From: Tomocerus qinae
Taxonomy: Eukaryota; Arthropoda; Collembola; Entomobryomorpha; Tomoceridae
Reading direction: 5' to 3'
Length of the DNA: 64,000 nt
Assembly (NCBI GenBank): GCA_020055645.1
Contig: CM034546.1
Coordinates: 93,186,001 to 93,250,000, forward strand
Shown here in pieces: positions 38,901 to 51,061 of the stretch (position 1 is its first letter; each line of letters begins with the position of its first letter). The translations under genes were made by a program, and so were the position numbers. The notes below the pieces were generated by a model that was given only the letters and a program-made list of their open reading frames with translations, did no database searches and was not told the origin of the DNA.

Positions 38901-39821
38901 ACGTTTTAGCAGACGATTGAGCAGCCTATGAGATTTTTGCAGGAACCAGATTTGGGATCGTATATAATTCAAAGAGGAAGGGATGCTGGGCTTCCTGGAT
39001 ATAACTTTTATAGAGACCTTTGTTTCCGTACTAGAGCTAAACGTTTTGAAGATATGAATGATTTTATTGATGAAGAGGTAACGAATACTTACTAATGAAT
39101 TTCTAGACTTCTGATATGTAAGCTGATGACATAATAAACTATAACTGATTCAAATCTCTTCAGATGATTAAGATGTTGAAGCAGCATTATAGAAAAGTAG
39201 ACGATGTAGATTTATGGATTGGGGGATTACTGGAAAAACCCCTGTCTGGTCAATTCGTTGGCCCGACATTTGCATGTATCATCGATGACCAATTCTTTAG
39301 ATCCAAGCAAGGCGATAGATATTTCTACGACATTCGGGACCATTTACACTCATTCTCAGATGGTGCAAATTAAATTTTATATTACTAATCTGTATTTACA
39401 TACAAAAATAGATAGTAATAAGTTTATAAAAATTGTGGTTTACCAAAAAATCTGAATAATAATCTACGTCTAAGACAGCATTTTGTGATTTTGTTGGTAA
39501 ATAGACCAGCTGTCTGAAATCCGGAAGACTACTTTTGCAAGAATCCTATGCGACAATGGGGATAGTCTAATTGAAACTCAACCTTCGGCGTTTCTTCTTC
39601 CTCATGATAAAACGTGATGAATATATATTTCTCTAGCCAACAGTTGCCTGCAATGATTCAAGATAAATACATTGGAACAAGAGAATTATTGGAATGATTA
39701 TAATCATTTATGTTGCAGGAATCCCACTGTAAGCTGCAGCGATATTAAGAGGGTACATGGAATGGATTTGAGCCAGTGGGAAAATGAGCCTACTCCTCCG
39801 GAAGCGATTAAGTCTACATAG
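35972..39821 (+). CDS. Secreted CLIP-domain heme peroxidase homologue lacking catalytic residues (pseudoperoxidase)
   Basis: Thirteen exons, 35972–36082, 36173–36509, 36620–36828, 37043–37116, 37206–37417, 37497–37670, 37750–38118, 38258–38455, 38525–38823, 38910–39077, 39164–39362, 39505–39613 and 39719–39821, encode 853 residues without frame breaks. A signal peptide ([17 protein letters not shown]) is followed by a six-cysteine CLIP-like domain ending FCCPP, then an animal heme-peroxidase domain opening with [10 protein letters not shown]. Aligned with the paralogue at 45564–51061, the distal pocket QFVDHD is QFLFSD (361–363), the arginine/heme-ester motif RVNEM is KVNDL (499–503), and the proximal RMGH is RIDN (599). 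Heme binding and peroxidase activity are therefore unlikely; an extracellular binding or regulatory role is inferred. R498 next to K499 could partly replace the lost arginine. Confidence 0.85.
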
Positions 39822-41492
39822 CTATACTTAGTTAAGATCTATATTTTTCTCATTATGTCTTCTATCTTGTTTACTGTTTCTAACTATTGTCATATGCAGT
39901 GTCTCAATATTCATATTTACTCTAAATTAAATACCCCTACTCATTTGTATTGATATTCTTATTTGGTTAATAAAAGAAACTACCACAACTAAACACTTTT
40001 GGTCTAATAAAAAGTAATTGAATGTAAAGAGAATAAATGAAAGGAAATGGTCAAGTTCCATTGTATTGAAATTCAACTAACGTTAACTCATACATACATA
40101 GGTATATAACACTTCCATCTACTCTACTGTACCTACACTCTAAACTTATGTATGCGTGTATAGTCTTTTGCATTTATGACTGTATAAAGCAAGCAGGTTG
40201 CCTTATTCTGCACAAGTTGTGCAGCCAAATCAACTGGAAACCTACATATGCCTATTTACTATATATTAGGTACGACGAACACAATTTAATCTATAAATTC
40301 TCTTACAACTTGTGATACTATATTATAGCATTTTGTATTACGCGATGTATACGAAATTAAACATACCATAAGCAACGAAGGTCAAAGATTAGGATACACA
40401 CGTGGTGCTATTAGGTACAGCTTAGTTCTATATCTTTGCAAATATCAATGTACTCAAATATTCAAATGCTACGGGTGATGGGTAAAATACGAATTCAGTT
40501 TCTCACGCAGTCCTTTTTTGTGTTAATGAGTCATATAATTAGCATGGTGTTAGTCTGTTGTCTTACTATTATTACAGACCTTTCAGTATCCATGATAAGT
40601 ATCACATCCCAAAATAAAAAACGAAATGTTAGACAACACTTAAATAGAGGAGGATGGAGCTTGAGATTAGTCATCTTTCTGTAAATCCAGTGGTCTCAAG
40701 TGGTTAGAGTAATAGCTAAATACTGGAGTTGTTAGTCAACTTTTGCTGATATTTTATAGGCAATGAAATGTGAGTAATAGATGTAATAGAAATGGTGCTT
40801 GTATATGGGTATTGCTAAAATAAGAAACACGATTGAGACAATAAAATTGCTTGTGGTATGTACTAGATAATATGACACATTTTTCATACTTAGATAGTCT
40901 TTGTTTCGGTCGTAACGTGTCGATTAGATCTAATATGAAAAATAGGTTATCGATTTAATCGACAGCTATAGAACCAAGGCAGCAGAACGCGGAATGAAGT
41001 TTCCTATTCAAATATGCAGAATCGCATGCCCTGTCAATGTCAAGCGATGAAATATTAAGTACTTAGAAAAGTTAGTTTCGCCGACTATGCCGACTTCCAC
41101 AGCATGAGTAAAATTACGAGTCCAGTTAAACAAACAAGAAATCATAGGGTAAAGACTAACGCAATACTTATAAGCAAAGCCTTTGGCCATGGTCACACTA
41201 AAACTGACAATGAAATGGGAATATAGGTGAACTTTCTCGGTTGCGTGTAGGCAATGAAATTTTAATCTCTTTTTCCATTAGCATTTTACATAGGATTAGA
41301 ACTTTATTGGCTCAGACCAAAAATACGACCATTACGATGTAGGTTTAAATCAGCTTCTTTTCTGTCTTTTATTTATCATATCGAAGATTTAAATTCTCTG
41401 CCCACAGTTGGACAAATTAGCTTTTCACTACAAAACATTCTTTGATTAATTGATAGAAATTTTCTTTACTGCCCTAAAATTATTCTCCCAAA
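39822..41492. other. Intergenic region between pseudoperoxidase and scramblase-like gene 3
   Basis: 3' untranslated and intergenic AT-rich sequence. An 82-codon open frame near 40436 is unsupported. Nothing else recognised. Confidence 0.4.
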
Positions 41493-42971
41493 ATGGGCAT
41501 CAAAAATAGTAGTACTGCTCCAATTCCCGTAGAAATAATAAAGAGTGAAGTAGTGGAGTTTCAAACTTCTCAGGAATCTAACAAAACTATACCTCACATT
41601 TTCCTAAATGGTATACAAGATAAATAGCAATACTTATTTTACTTCTTTTGAGGCTCCTAATTGCCAAGTTCATTCTCAGCATATTTCAATCTAAGCAATT
41701 ATGCCAAATAATCTAATGTTCGTTACTTTTTGTTTGGATTGGACCTGGAGGCTGAACCTAGGGAATTAGGAATCTTTATTGGTTGTCAGAACCGTTGCAG
41801 AATGCCAACTACAGTTTTAGGAAAAATGTACTGCATAAGAATCAGGAAGGAAATGGAACTATGCTGGTATGTTTTGTATATAACAATGTTTTGGAAATGT
41901 TTTAGGAGATTCTACACAAAATTTGGCATTAGAAGATGCACCTACTGTAGAGAGACCAACCAATACGGAGATAAGCAATTTGTATAAAATTGTGAAGACT
42001 TTCACAAAAGTCAGACAAGTCTCGACCTTAGTTCTGAAAATTGGTATTTCGGGTGAGTAAATATATTTCATTCTTTCTATACTAATTGTACTTTAATAAT
42101 AAGCACTAGACAATATTGTTGTACAGCTAGTATTTCTTTAAGTGATTATAATTGTAATATCAAATTCCAGATAGCAGGGACGAGGAGGAAAAACAAAAAC
42201 TGTTCTATGAGATTTATGAGACATTAAACGATGAAGCATTACTATATCGGGCCGAGCAACGAATTCCACACAGGAATATGTGTTGTCTGGCATGGGCCGT
42301 GTATCCTATTTTAATTTATGATAACAAAACTGGAAAAGAGATTGCCAAACTTTCATCTCTTTCTCGTGCTATTGAAGGACATCGCATTGAAGTAAGTTAT
42401 CTCCCTTACTAGCTATTTTGAATACATTTTAATAGTTTTCCGTTTCTCCAGGTTATTGAGATCAGCTCCCAGAATATAATTATAGGATACATCCAAAATA
42501 TCGCAACGAAATCGCATTCCCACGAAATATTGGATGAAAAATTTGCCAAAATATTTACAGTAGAACGGAAAATTCTTGGATTTAGGTGCTTTGAGTACCA
42601 GGTAAAACAGCCATAAATATTGTTTAATATTCCACTTGCATACTGAAAAGATTTACATCTGATAACTACATATTAATTAAAATGGTGCACAGAATTTTGA
42701 TTATGATTCTGCAATTGTCCAATTTTTTGACGTTGATCAACCACTGAATTTCTTTCTTATTGTTCTCATTACCATCTATTAATTAAATCCTTTTGTTTGT
42801 TAACAAATTAAGGTTAGGACTGTGAGTACTATAGAAGTATCTGCATGCGTGGCTATTGTAAGAACACCAAGGGAAGGAAAAGTGTTCACGGAAATGCAAT
42901 CGAGCTTATCTGCCAGTTTCAAAGCTCTCCTCATGAGCTTCTCATTGTACCTATTGACCTTAACTGAATAA
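41493..42971 (+). CDS. Divergent phospholipid scramblase-like protein 3, with N-myristoylation-type start
   Basis: Five exons, 41493–41610, 41906–42052, 42171–42391, 42452–42601 and 42813–42971 (intron phases 1-1-0-0), encode 264 residues. The protein starts MGIKNSS, fitting the N-myristoylation pattern (Gly2, small residue at position 6). The scramblase domain follows: an LYKIVKTFTKVRQ helix, the FYEIYETLNDEALLYRAEQ strands, a CC pair, ILIYDNKTGKEIAKL (the LRIIDN...GQEVI strand), EISSQNIIIGYI (the EI..P....IGYV strand), and a C-terminal hydrophobic helix (FKALLMSFSLYLL). The acidic calcium loop is not recognisable. Exon 4 is exactly as long (150 nt) as in gene 4. Membrane-leaflet association via the lipid anchor and C-terminal helix is inferred. 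Confidence 0.72.
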
Positions 42972-45563
42972 AGCTCAGCAATGTATTGTTTACTATGATC
43001 GCATAATCATCCAGTCGTAATTACTAAATCAATGGCAATTACTTTGACTTCATAATCCACATCCGACTGTCCCGATCCCGGGACCAACTCATTCGTTAAC
43101 GTAAGATGCAACAGTATTCTCTACAATTTATTTCAGACTATATGAGACAATTCTAATTATTATATGTTAATTGTACTATGTATGCATATGCAAGTCTAAG
43201 AATAGTTGAGTATTAAATGACTAAGATTTATAATGATGCTATTTCACTCGTATCAGACTTAATATAAGCATTATGCATCACCATGCTATATTATACATTG
43301 TGCAATTGTATACATGTGCAATACAGAGCTGTCATTATTATTATTATGCAAAAACCTGTTTTCTATGCCCGAGAACTTGGCCAAAATTTTTCTCACGGTC
43401 GCAGTGTCATGGGTTTGAGTGATAGTACATGTAAGACAATGTAAGTGCACCGGCCATATTATGACAGTATATCATAAGATTATAAACCATGTCTTCCTTA
43501 TTTTTTATCTCATTAAAAATTCCTACAAAAGAAAGGGTAAACATGTAGAAATCGTACTCTCTGAACTTATGTACATGGACTGTATCTCCTGTTCTTGTAG
43601 TGAACCAAGACTAGTTTTTTTTCAATTTCGACGAGATGAACATTTAAGTAGCTTATTATTTGAATTAAAACTTTGTCAAGTATTATCTATTATTTGTGCA
43701 TTTTAAAGATTCATTTAGGATGAGATAGAAGAATTTAATACGGGATAAGATAGCAAGGATAACTAATAAAAATAAACATAAATATAAAATTAAATCTAAT
43801 TATGTCTTTCTTTCAAGTTCAGGTATCATCATAATATATTATTACGAAATCTTAGTAAGCACTAGTACTTTTCTATTCTTCAGAGTAATTGCCAAATTAT
43901 GCGACCCTGTCCATCTCTCCTGATGAAATAAATATCATCCTACCATATAAACTTTAATTAAGATTCTTTTATAATTAAACTATATGTTAATAGGTAGTGC
44001 ATGACATCTTTGGACATGGTATGTGATAAACTTCCTTTAATTGTATGTAGAATATTCTTTACTTGACTAGGTTTGTCATTAAATCAGTGATACTCCTATT
44101 GTGTATTTATGTTATTGAGACTTATTTCTCTACTCTACCCTTATCTCTTGAAGATTAATCCACATTTCATGTTTTAGCTTGTACAATTAAAAATTAAGCA
44201 TAGTTTTCCTGATTCAGATGATATCTACAGATATAGTGAATATTCTTAATTGCAATTTTTACGGAGAAGATTGCCTGGAAGTATAACTAGAAGATTTCAC
44301 AGATAACTAAAGACAGAATTTACATTTCGTTGCATACAACGTTATTTCGATGATTCATCTTCATCTGACAAATAAGTTGTTTTATGATGGGAAAAAGATG
44401 TTTTCCAATTAATTTTTGCAAAATGTAAGTGGATGACTTTATCCATGCACATTATGCTACTGGTACAAGTTTTTAGAAGAGATTAGAGTTAGTACATAAT
44501 ACACAATTAGCTACTTTGCTTGCACTATACTTTAAATTAATAGGATTAGACAAAAACAACCGCAAAAGAAGATATTATGATATGTATTTAGGTAGGTAGT
44601 ATGGTATAATCAATGATTCATGTATTATTCTCAGAATACATCTGATGCACCTACAAAATAAAAGGAAATACCGTTATCCTGTCAGACTAGATGAATTCAT
44701 CAACAACAAAGCAGTATTATTAACAGAGCAGGGAACATAAGTAGCGAATTTAGTAAATTATAATACATAGAGATTGTTTATAAACTACCATTGTGGGAAC
44801 CAAATGAAATGGAAACTCCACGGTGAGAAATAAGGTAGGTATAGGAGTATCTATGTTAAACTGAACCACAGTTATCCAATTCATTATGGGTGATGTACCT
44901 AATGGGGGTTACTAGTTTAATGTTTACATTGTCTTGCTTGACTGGAATGACCCAATAGAAAACAAAAGGCATGCCGTACTCTAATACAGAAAATATTTTT
45001 TATTTGCGTTGCTGAATGCGAGGTACCTATTTATCAGTACTAAGTACATTAGAAATGATGATGACACTTATGTGTATTAGTTTTCTTTGTGCCGTGATGG
45101 TCAAGGATGATATTAGTATGATATGCGAGATTCCAGCAAAGTTCTCATAATAATAACTCTATGAGAGTAAATCCCATTTAATTCCAGCCGTGTTAAATTC
45201 ATTTCCTTCTTTCTGTATGTTGTTTTTGGTTCATTTTATTCCTTATTATTTAGCTTCGTTTACATTACATTATTTTTATATCCTGAGTTTTTTCGACAGA
45301 AATGTAACCTCTAACTGCTATCATGAAATGACGTACTCATAAAAATGTAGAATGCTCCATATTTTTCCCATAGGGCTCTTCTGGAATATGGTCCAATCAG
45401 TAGGAATATTGTTCTCGTATGGGCAACACGAACAGAAGTGCAATTTTACTCCAAGAACTACCTTCTGAATTGGAAATTAATTTGTGACCCGGAAGTTTTC
45501 ATGTAGATTTTGCAAGAAATCAAAAAGGCTATTAGAAAACGAACTTCGGTTTGTTCTGTAGCA
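42972..45563. other. Intergenic region upstream of the active peroxidase gene
   Basis: About 2.6 kb of AT-rich sequence without a supported gene or clear repeat. It should contain the promoter of the gene starting at 45564. Confidence 0.45.
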
Positions 45564-48500
45564 ATGCGGGCGCTTTTAGTTTTAGCGGTGGGGTTAGTTA
45601 TTGTCGCTGCCCAAAGTGAAAATTCAAAGTTGTCGGAAAATCTCCGAAAGGATAATAAAAGTGTGGATGGAGATGCAGATCCACTTGTAGCTAGTGGCAG
45701 TGATAATAAAGACAAGAAAGTAGTTACTATTAAGAAACACAAAAATTACGAAATAGTGCTGTATGAATATGAAGATTCTGGCGAAGTAAATCTAAGTGAC
45801 GAAAATGAAAGCAAGCCTGTAGTTAAAAATCCCCGTCCGGATTTCAACTCGGAATCAAATATTGATACAGTAGTACCTCTTGTGTGGAATCCGGTCAAAA
45901 TGGTAGTCAGTAGTACAACTACTACAACTACCACTGAAAGACCAACTACAACAACAACCACCACGCAAAGAACTACGACTACACAAAAACCGACAACTAC
46001 AACAACAACTACTGAAAGGCCCACTACGACTACAACCACCACTCAAAGAACAACCACTTCAACGATACCGCCTCCACCTCCAGTATTTATCTCAGGTGAA
46101 TCAGGAGAAGAATATGGTACCGATTCCGGGGATTATAATGGTCGCTCAGGTAAGTTCGATAAACATTTTGATCATTTAGGATAAATGAGTAACTTGTTTG
46201 AATCCTTTTTACAGATGAAAGTAATAAAGTAATTCGCCCACTAACACCGCCACAGCCAGTCCAAATTAGGCCATTTAATTCCCTGAAGGTAAAAGCTGTT
46301 GAACAGAAAGAACAAAGCAACGAAGAAACGGAAGAAAATCAATCAGTTGCAGCAACTCAATCGCTAAAGCCCAAGGCTAAAAGTGCAGAAATTACTAAAA
46401 TCAATAAGAAAGTAGAAAATCCCGAAGAGATTCCTATTCCAAAAGTCAAAGTGCGAAAAACGATAAAATCTAAAACAACGACAACGACCACTACAACACC
46501 GGCTCCTGAAACACCCCCACCCCCTCCACCTGAAAATATCTTGTCTGCTGAAGAGGAAGAAAGCGAGGGTGAGGATGAGGATACTCCAAAAGAAGTTTTC
46601 CAACAGAATATCAGACGTCAGGGGGGCAGAAGAATACCGCAGCCACCAAAACAGGTCAGTGAAGAAAAATTTGTTCCTACCACTGAGAAGACTTTCAGGG
46701 GCAAAGTTCAGCGTATTCAGCCACAGAAGCCAAATATTGAAGTAGCCGGCATCGAAGAATATCCTTCTCGTCCTCGTTTCAAACCAAATAAATCGTCACA
46801 GAGGCAAAGTGAGAAACAGACTTCCAAAGACGATAGTTCAAGTTACAGTGAAGAAGATGATTACTCAGATCCCCAAGCTCAAAACCCTCAGCAACACAAT
46901 ACTCAAGGAGACGTGGCCTTGAAAGGAATTCTTAAGCCAAATTACAATATTCCTAAGGATAATCAAAGACCTAATTCAAATCCGTCATTTGATGGAGCTC
47001 CGCAAAATTTTGGTGTAGACCATCCTTTGAATCACCAAAAGAGACCCAATTTTGGAGTTCTTCAATCTCAATCTCCTGTTCCAGGCGGAGATGAGTACAG
47101 CGCTAGCTCTAGTTCCAGTGAAGAAGATATCCCTATTAACAGCCGAAAACCATTACCCAGACCAGAGATAAATCGACCACCTCAGCCCAATGTTCGACCG
47201 AGACCTCCAACTTTTAATTGGAGACCAAAACCTATAGATTCCTCAAATAAAAAAGAACATTCCCCAGTTGAAGGGCCACCTGGAAGTAACGGGGATGCTA
47301 CATTCATTCCCCCTTCCGAAGCTCCTGATAGGAAATTCTCATCACCAAAGAAGAATAAAGACAGAATTCATTTTCCTCCTCCTTCTGAAATTTCTGTCCC
47401 AATATTACCTCCGAAGAAACAAGGTGGGGAAAAGTTTTCGCCTCCAGCAGAACTCCCACATTTTCCCAGATTTAATTCTTCGACAAGACCCAAACCTTCT
47501 CGGCCATTTAACAACCTAAAACCTACCGACGATGAGCACGAGAGTAGTAGCGGTAGCAGTAGCAGTGAGAGCGATAGCGTTGAACAAGACGAATCTTTGG
47601 TTTGCAAAGACCCAACAGGCAAAAGGGGAGTTTGTCAGGAATACTTCAAATGTTCTGTCCTATACTCGAATATGGTAGGGAAAATTAATCTTCAAGAATA
47701 TAAATGTCCGTTACCTACTCAAGTGGGAATTTGCTGCCCGATTGTTGAAAAGAATGCAAAATGTAAGAGAAAAGATATTTTTACCTCCACAATATACAGT
47801 TCCGTAGATTATAATACTTTGGTAAACTATACTTTCATCTCATGTGAATTTCATTTTGTTTGCCTTTTCAGCAAGAAAATTAATGGACATGGTGGATGCT
47901 AGAGATACACCTTTAACTTCTCAAGTAAGCAAACTAATTCGAACTAATCTCCCAACTTCTTTTGCTTTTGGAGATAATTGGGTTGATGAGATGGAAGAAA
48001 TTGAAAGAGAATTACTGGCTCGAAGCGTCACTGTTAAAAGAGATACTCCTGCTTTTGGCCATCACAGATTTTTCCCTGTATGTTCATTTCATCTGTTATC
48101 ACATTTATTACTCGTTGAGTTTTCATCGTAATATAATTTTATAATGTTACAACTGTTGCAGACATCGAAAAAGATTCGTGACGTTTCTCATATTGGATTT
48201 TCTTTACTGCAAACTTCAAACGATCTTTCTGAAAGGTAAACTCAAAACTAACTATAGTTTTTGTAGTTATAAAGCAAGGCACAGAGGCTAATTGGCTGTA
48301 CAAACAACTCAAGATGTTTTAAGTATTGATGCATGATACTATTGTTTATAGATTGCAACTAACAAATGAAGTAGGAGGTATTGGATTGAAAAGCTTCAAG
48401 TCTTCTAATCTGGAAGCCCTTACTGATCGCTGTCCTTCAGAACCATTTTGCCCTAGAAGGAAATATCGAACAATCGATGGCTCTTGCAACAATTTGGGGA

Positions 48501-51061
48501 AACCCAAACTGGGTCAATCACTGACGCCATTGTCCAGAGTTCTCTCTCCTGCTTATGCTGATGGTACTTATCCAATAACTAACTGTTACCTTCATAGATT
48601 ATTTTACAAACTTTACAATGTAACCAACATTTAGGACGGTGGGAGCCCAGGAGATCTGTTCGAGGCTTTGATCTTCCAAGTCCCAGATTATTAAGTCAGC
48701 AGTTCATCCCAGATCATGATGTGCCAAACAATCGATTTACACTCTATACTATGCAGTTCGGACAGTTAGTTCTTAAAACTTATAAACTTAGTTGTTTTAA
48801 AACACGTATTTATATGTAGATATTATTATTGATAATAATATCAATTTATAAACTTTTAGATTCGTAGATCACGACATTAGTTCTGTTCCGATGTTTACTT
48901 TTGGTAAGAAACACTTCCGTTATTCAATCTTGCAGAAATAATATGATTAGTGATTATAATAAGGTTTCAAATCCACAATAAACCCAAACATCTACCTGAA
49001 TTATGAACATATATTTATTATCAGGAAATAATTCTGGAATCGACTGCTGTCAAAACGGGCAATTTTTGCCTCGCCACCTTGTGCATCCAAATTGTTTCCC
49101 AATTGAAATTCCACGAGACGATCCCTTTTATAGTCGATTTGGACAAAGATGCATGAATTTAGTACGATCCCGTATGGCTCCGAGAATTGACTGCAGTTTG
49201 GGTTATGCTGACCAAATGAATGCTTTGACACATTGGCTGGATGCATCGAATGTCTACGGTTCAAATGAAGAGGAAGCGAGGGAGTTACGTTCGTTCAATC
49301 GTGGATTTCTAAGATTTTCAACAGTTCCCGGAAGCAAAGTTTGGCTTCCCTTAAAAAATACTGGCAATTCAAGAGAGATTGATTATAAAGCAGGTAACTT
49401 GATTATAATTTCCACCAACCTGTATTTAATATTACCTAGAAATATTTTATGAGAAACTTATTGGTATCTTGTTTAACAGGTGACGACAGAGTTAACGAAA
49501 TGCAGGGTCTTATGATAACTCACATGGTATGGTTCCGAGAACACAACAGACTGGCCGATGAATTGTCCAGGTTGAATCCGCATTGGAATGATGAACAATT
49601 GTACCAAGAATCCAGAAGAATTGTCATTGCAGAATATCAACATGTCATCTACAACGAATGGCTGCCAATCATCATAGGTACTTACAGAAGATGAGATTTG
49701 GGGGCGTATAGATCTGATTAACATAAAAATTGTTCTAGGACGTGACTACATGGATACTTATGGCATTTTACCACTTACTCGGGATTTTTACAAGGATTAC
49801 GATCCAGATGTAGACTCTTCAGTGGAAAACTCATTTTCTGCTGCTGCGTTCCGCATGGGTCACACTTTAGTACAGGGAGTTGTTCGACTGGTTAATCAGT
49901 TTGGTCAAAATGATGAAGGAGTAGTAATCAGTCAACACTCTGAAAATGCTGTCAGGACTCACGCACCTGGCCAAGTTGACAAATGGATTCGTGGATTAGT
50001 TCAACAACCTATTCAAAACTACGATCCATTTGTCACTCAACACGTAATTCGAAAATAATTTATTTCCCCTTTTTCATTCAGATATAAATGGCAATTAGAT
50101 TTTTTACTGATATTGTAGTTAAATGGAAGACTTTTCCAAGGAACTAATAGCATGTTCGGAATGGACTTGAGTTCACTTAACATTCAAAGAGGTTAAAAAA
50201 CGTGATAATAATAATTTAATAATCCGTTGCCAGTTAAAATCATTGGAGAATTCATAATATCAATTTATTTTGCCATCAGGAAGAGATCATGGAATTCCTG
50301 GCTACAATGCATACAGAGAGCTTTGTCAAACTGGCATTAAAGCTACTTCATTTGAAGATTTCAACGATTGGATTCCTAAAGAAGTAAATTCTGCTAATAT
50401 ATTCGGGTTGATCTTTCTAAACTAAACTACTCAAGGACTTAATATTAACAAGCTAATGTTTTCTAGATGATAGACAAAATGAAACGTCATTATGTTGATG
50501 TGGACGATGTTGATTTATGGATTGGAGGATTATCCGAAACTCCACTTCCTGGAGCTTTAATTGGTCCAACGTTCACATGTATCATTGGAGATCAATTTGC
50601 TCGTTCAAAGAAGGGAGACAGATATTTTTACGACATTGGGGATCAGCCTCATTCTTTTACAAGGGGTAAATAAGCAACTACATGAATGTTAAATTAAGAA
50701 CCTAATTATTAAAATACATAATTTGCCAATGTGAAAATGTTACAGCTCAAATTGAAGAAATTCGCAAAGCCAGCTTTGCTCGAATTCTTTGCGACAATTC
50801 GGATAACTTGGAAGCAATTCAGCCCTCTGCTTTCCTCTTACCTGATTTTGATTTGTAAGTTGTTTACCTTGAGTACTATATGTACCATATCCAATTAAGT
50901 ACTTATCATGTTGATGTTATCTAATGTAACTTAATAGGGTAGATATTAATAATTTATCTATGCATTATCTTTCGTTTAGCAATTCTCTTGTGGACTGTGA
51001 TAGAAGTAATAGAATACCTCGACTGGACTTGCGAGCATGGATTAATGAGCCTACTCCTTAA
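45564..51061 (+). CDS. Secreted heme peroxidase with mucin-like N-terminus and CLIP domain
   Basis: Fifteen exons, 45564–46149, 46215–47762, 47872–48077, 48162–48235, 48352–48563, 48635–48764, 48860–48903, 49025–49393, 49480–49677, 49739–50043, 50119–50191, 50280–50383, 50467–50665, 50746–50854 and 50980–51061, encode 1412 residues. A signal peptide (MRALLVLAVGLVIVAA) is followed by a Thr-rich repeat (about 115–170), a long Pro/Ser/Glu-rich disordered stretch, a six-cysteine CLIP-like domain (about 659–703, ending ICCP), and a peroxidase domain from Y843. Active-site residues are present: D922-H923 (heme ester Asp and distal His), R1060, E1063-M1064 and proximal H1164, plus RGRDHG. The family oxidises substrates with hydrogen peroxide outside cells, for example cross-linking tyrosines in chorion or cuticle; the actual substrate is unknown. 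The start is the ATG that begins the signal peptide. Confidence 0.87.
45909..46072 (+). repeat. Thr-rich tandem repeat inside the peroxidase gene
   Basis: Repeated ACTACAACAACAACCAC-type codons encode runs of threonine separated by ERP, QRT and QKP. The protein repeat is about 14–26 residues long and is a likely site of dense O-glycosylation. It also creates long spurious open frames on the minus strand. Confidence 0.85.

Noticed and set aside
35972-39821. Reading the first peroxidase as a pseudogene
   Set aside because: All thirteen exons keep frame, splice sites are regular and structural motifs are conserved; only active-site residues are lost.
45746-46042. 98-codon minus-strand open frame of almost pure valine
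   Set aside because: It is the antisense of the threonine repeat in the peroxidase gene.
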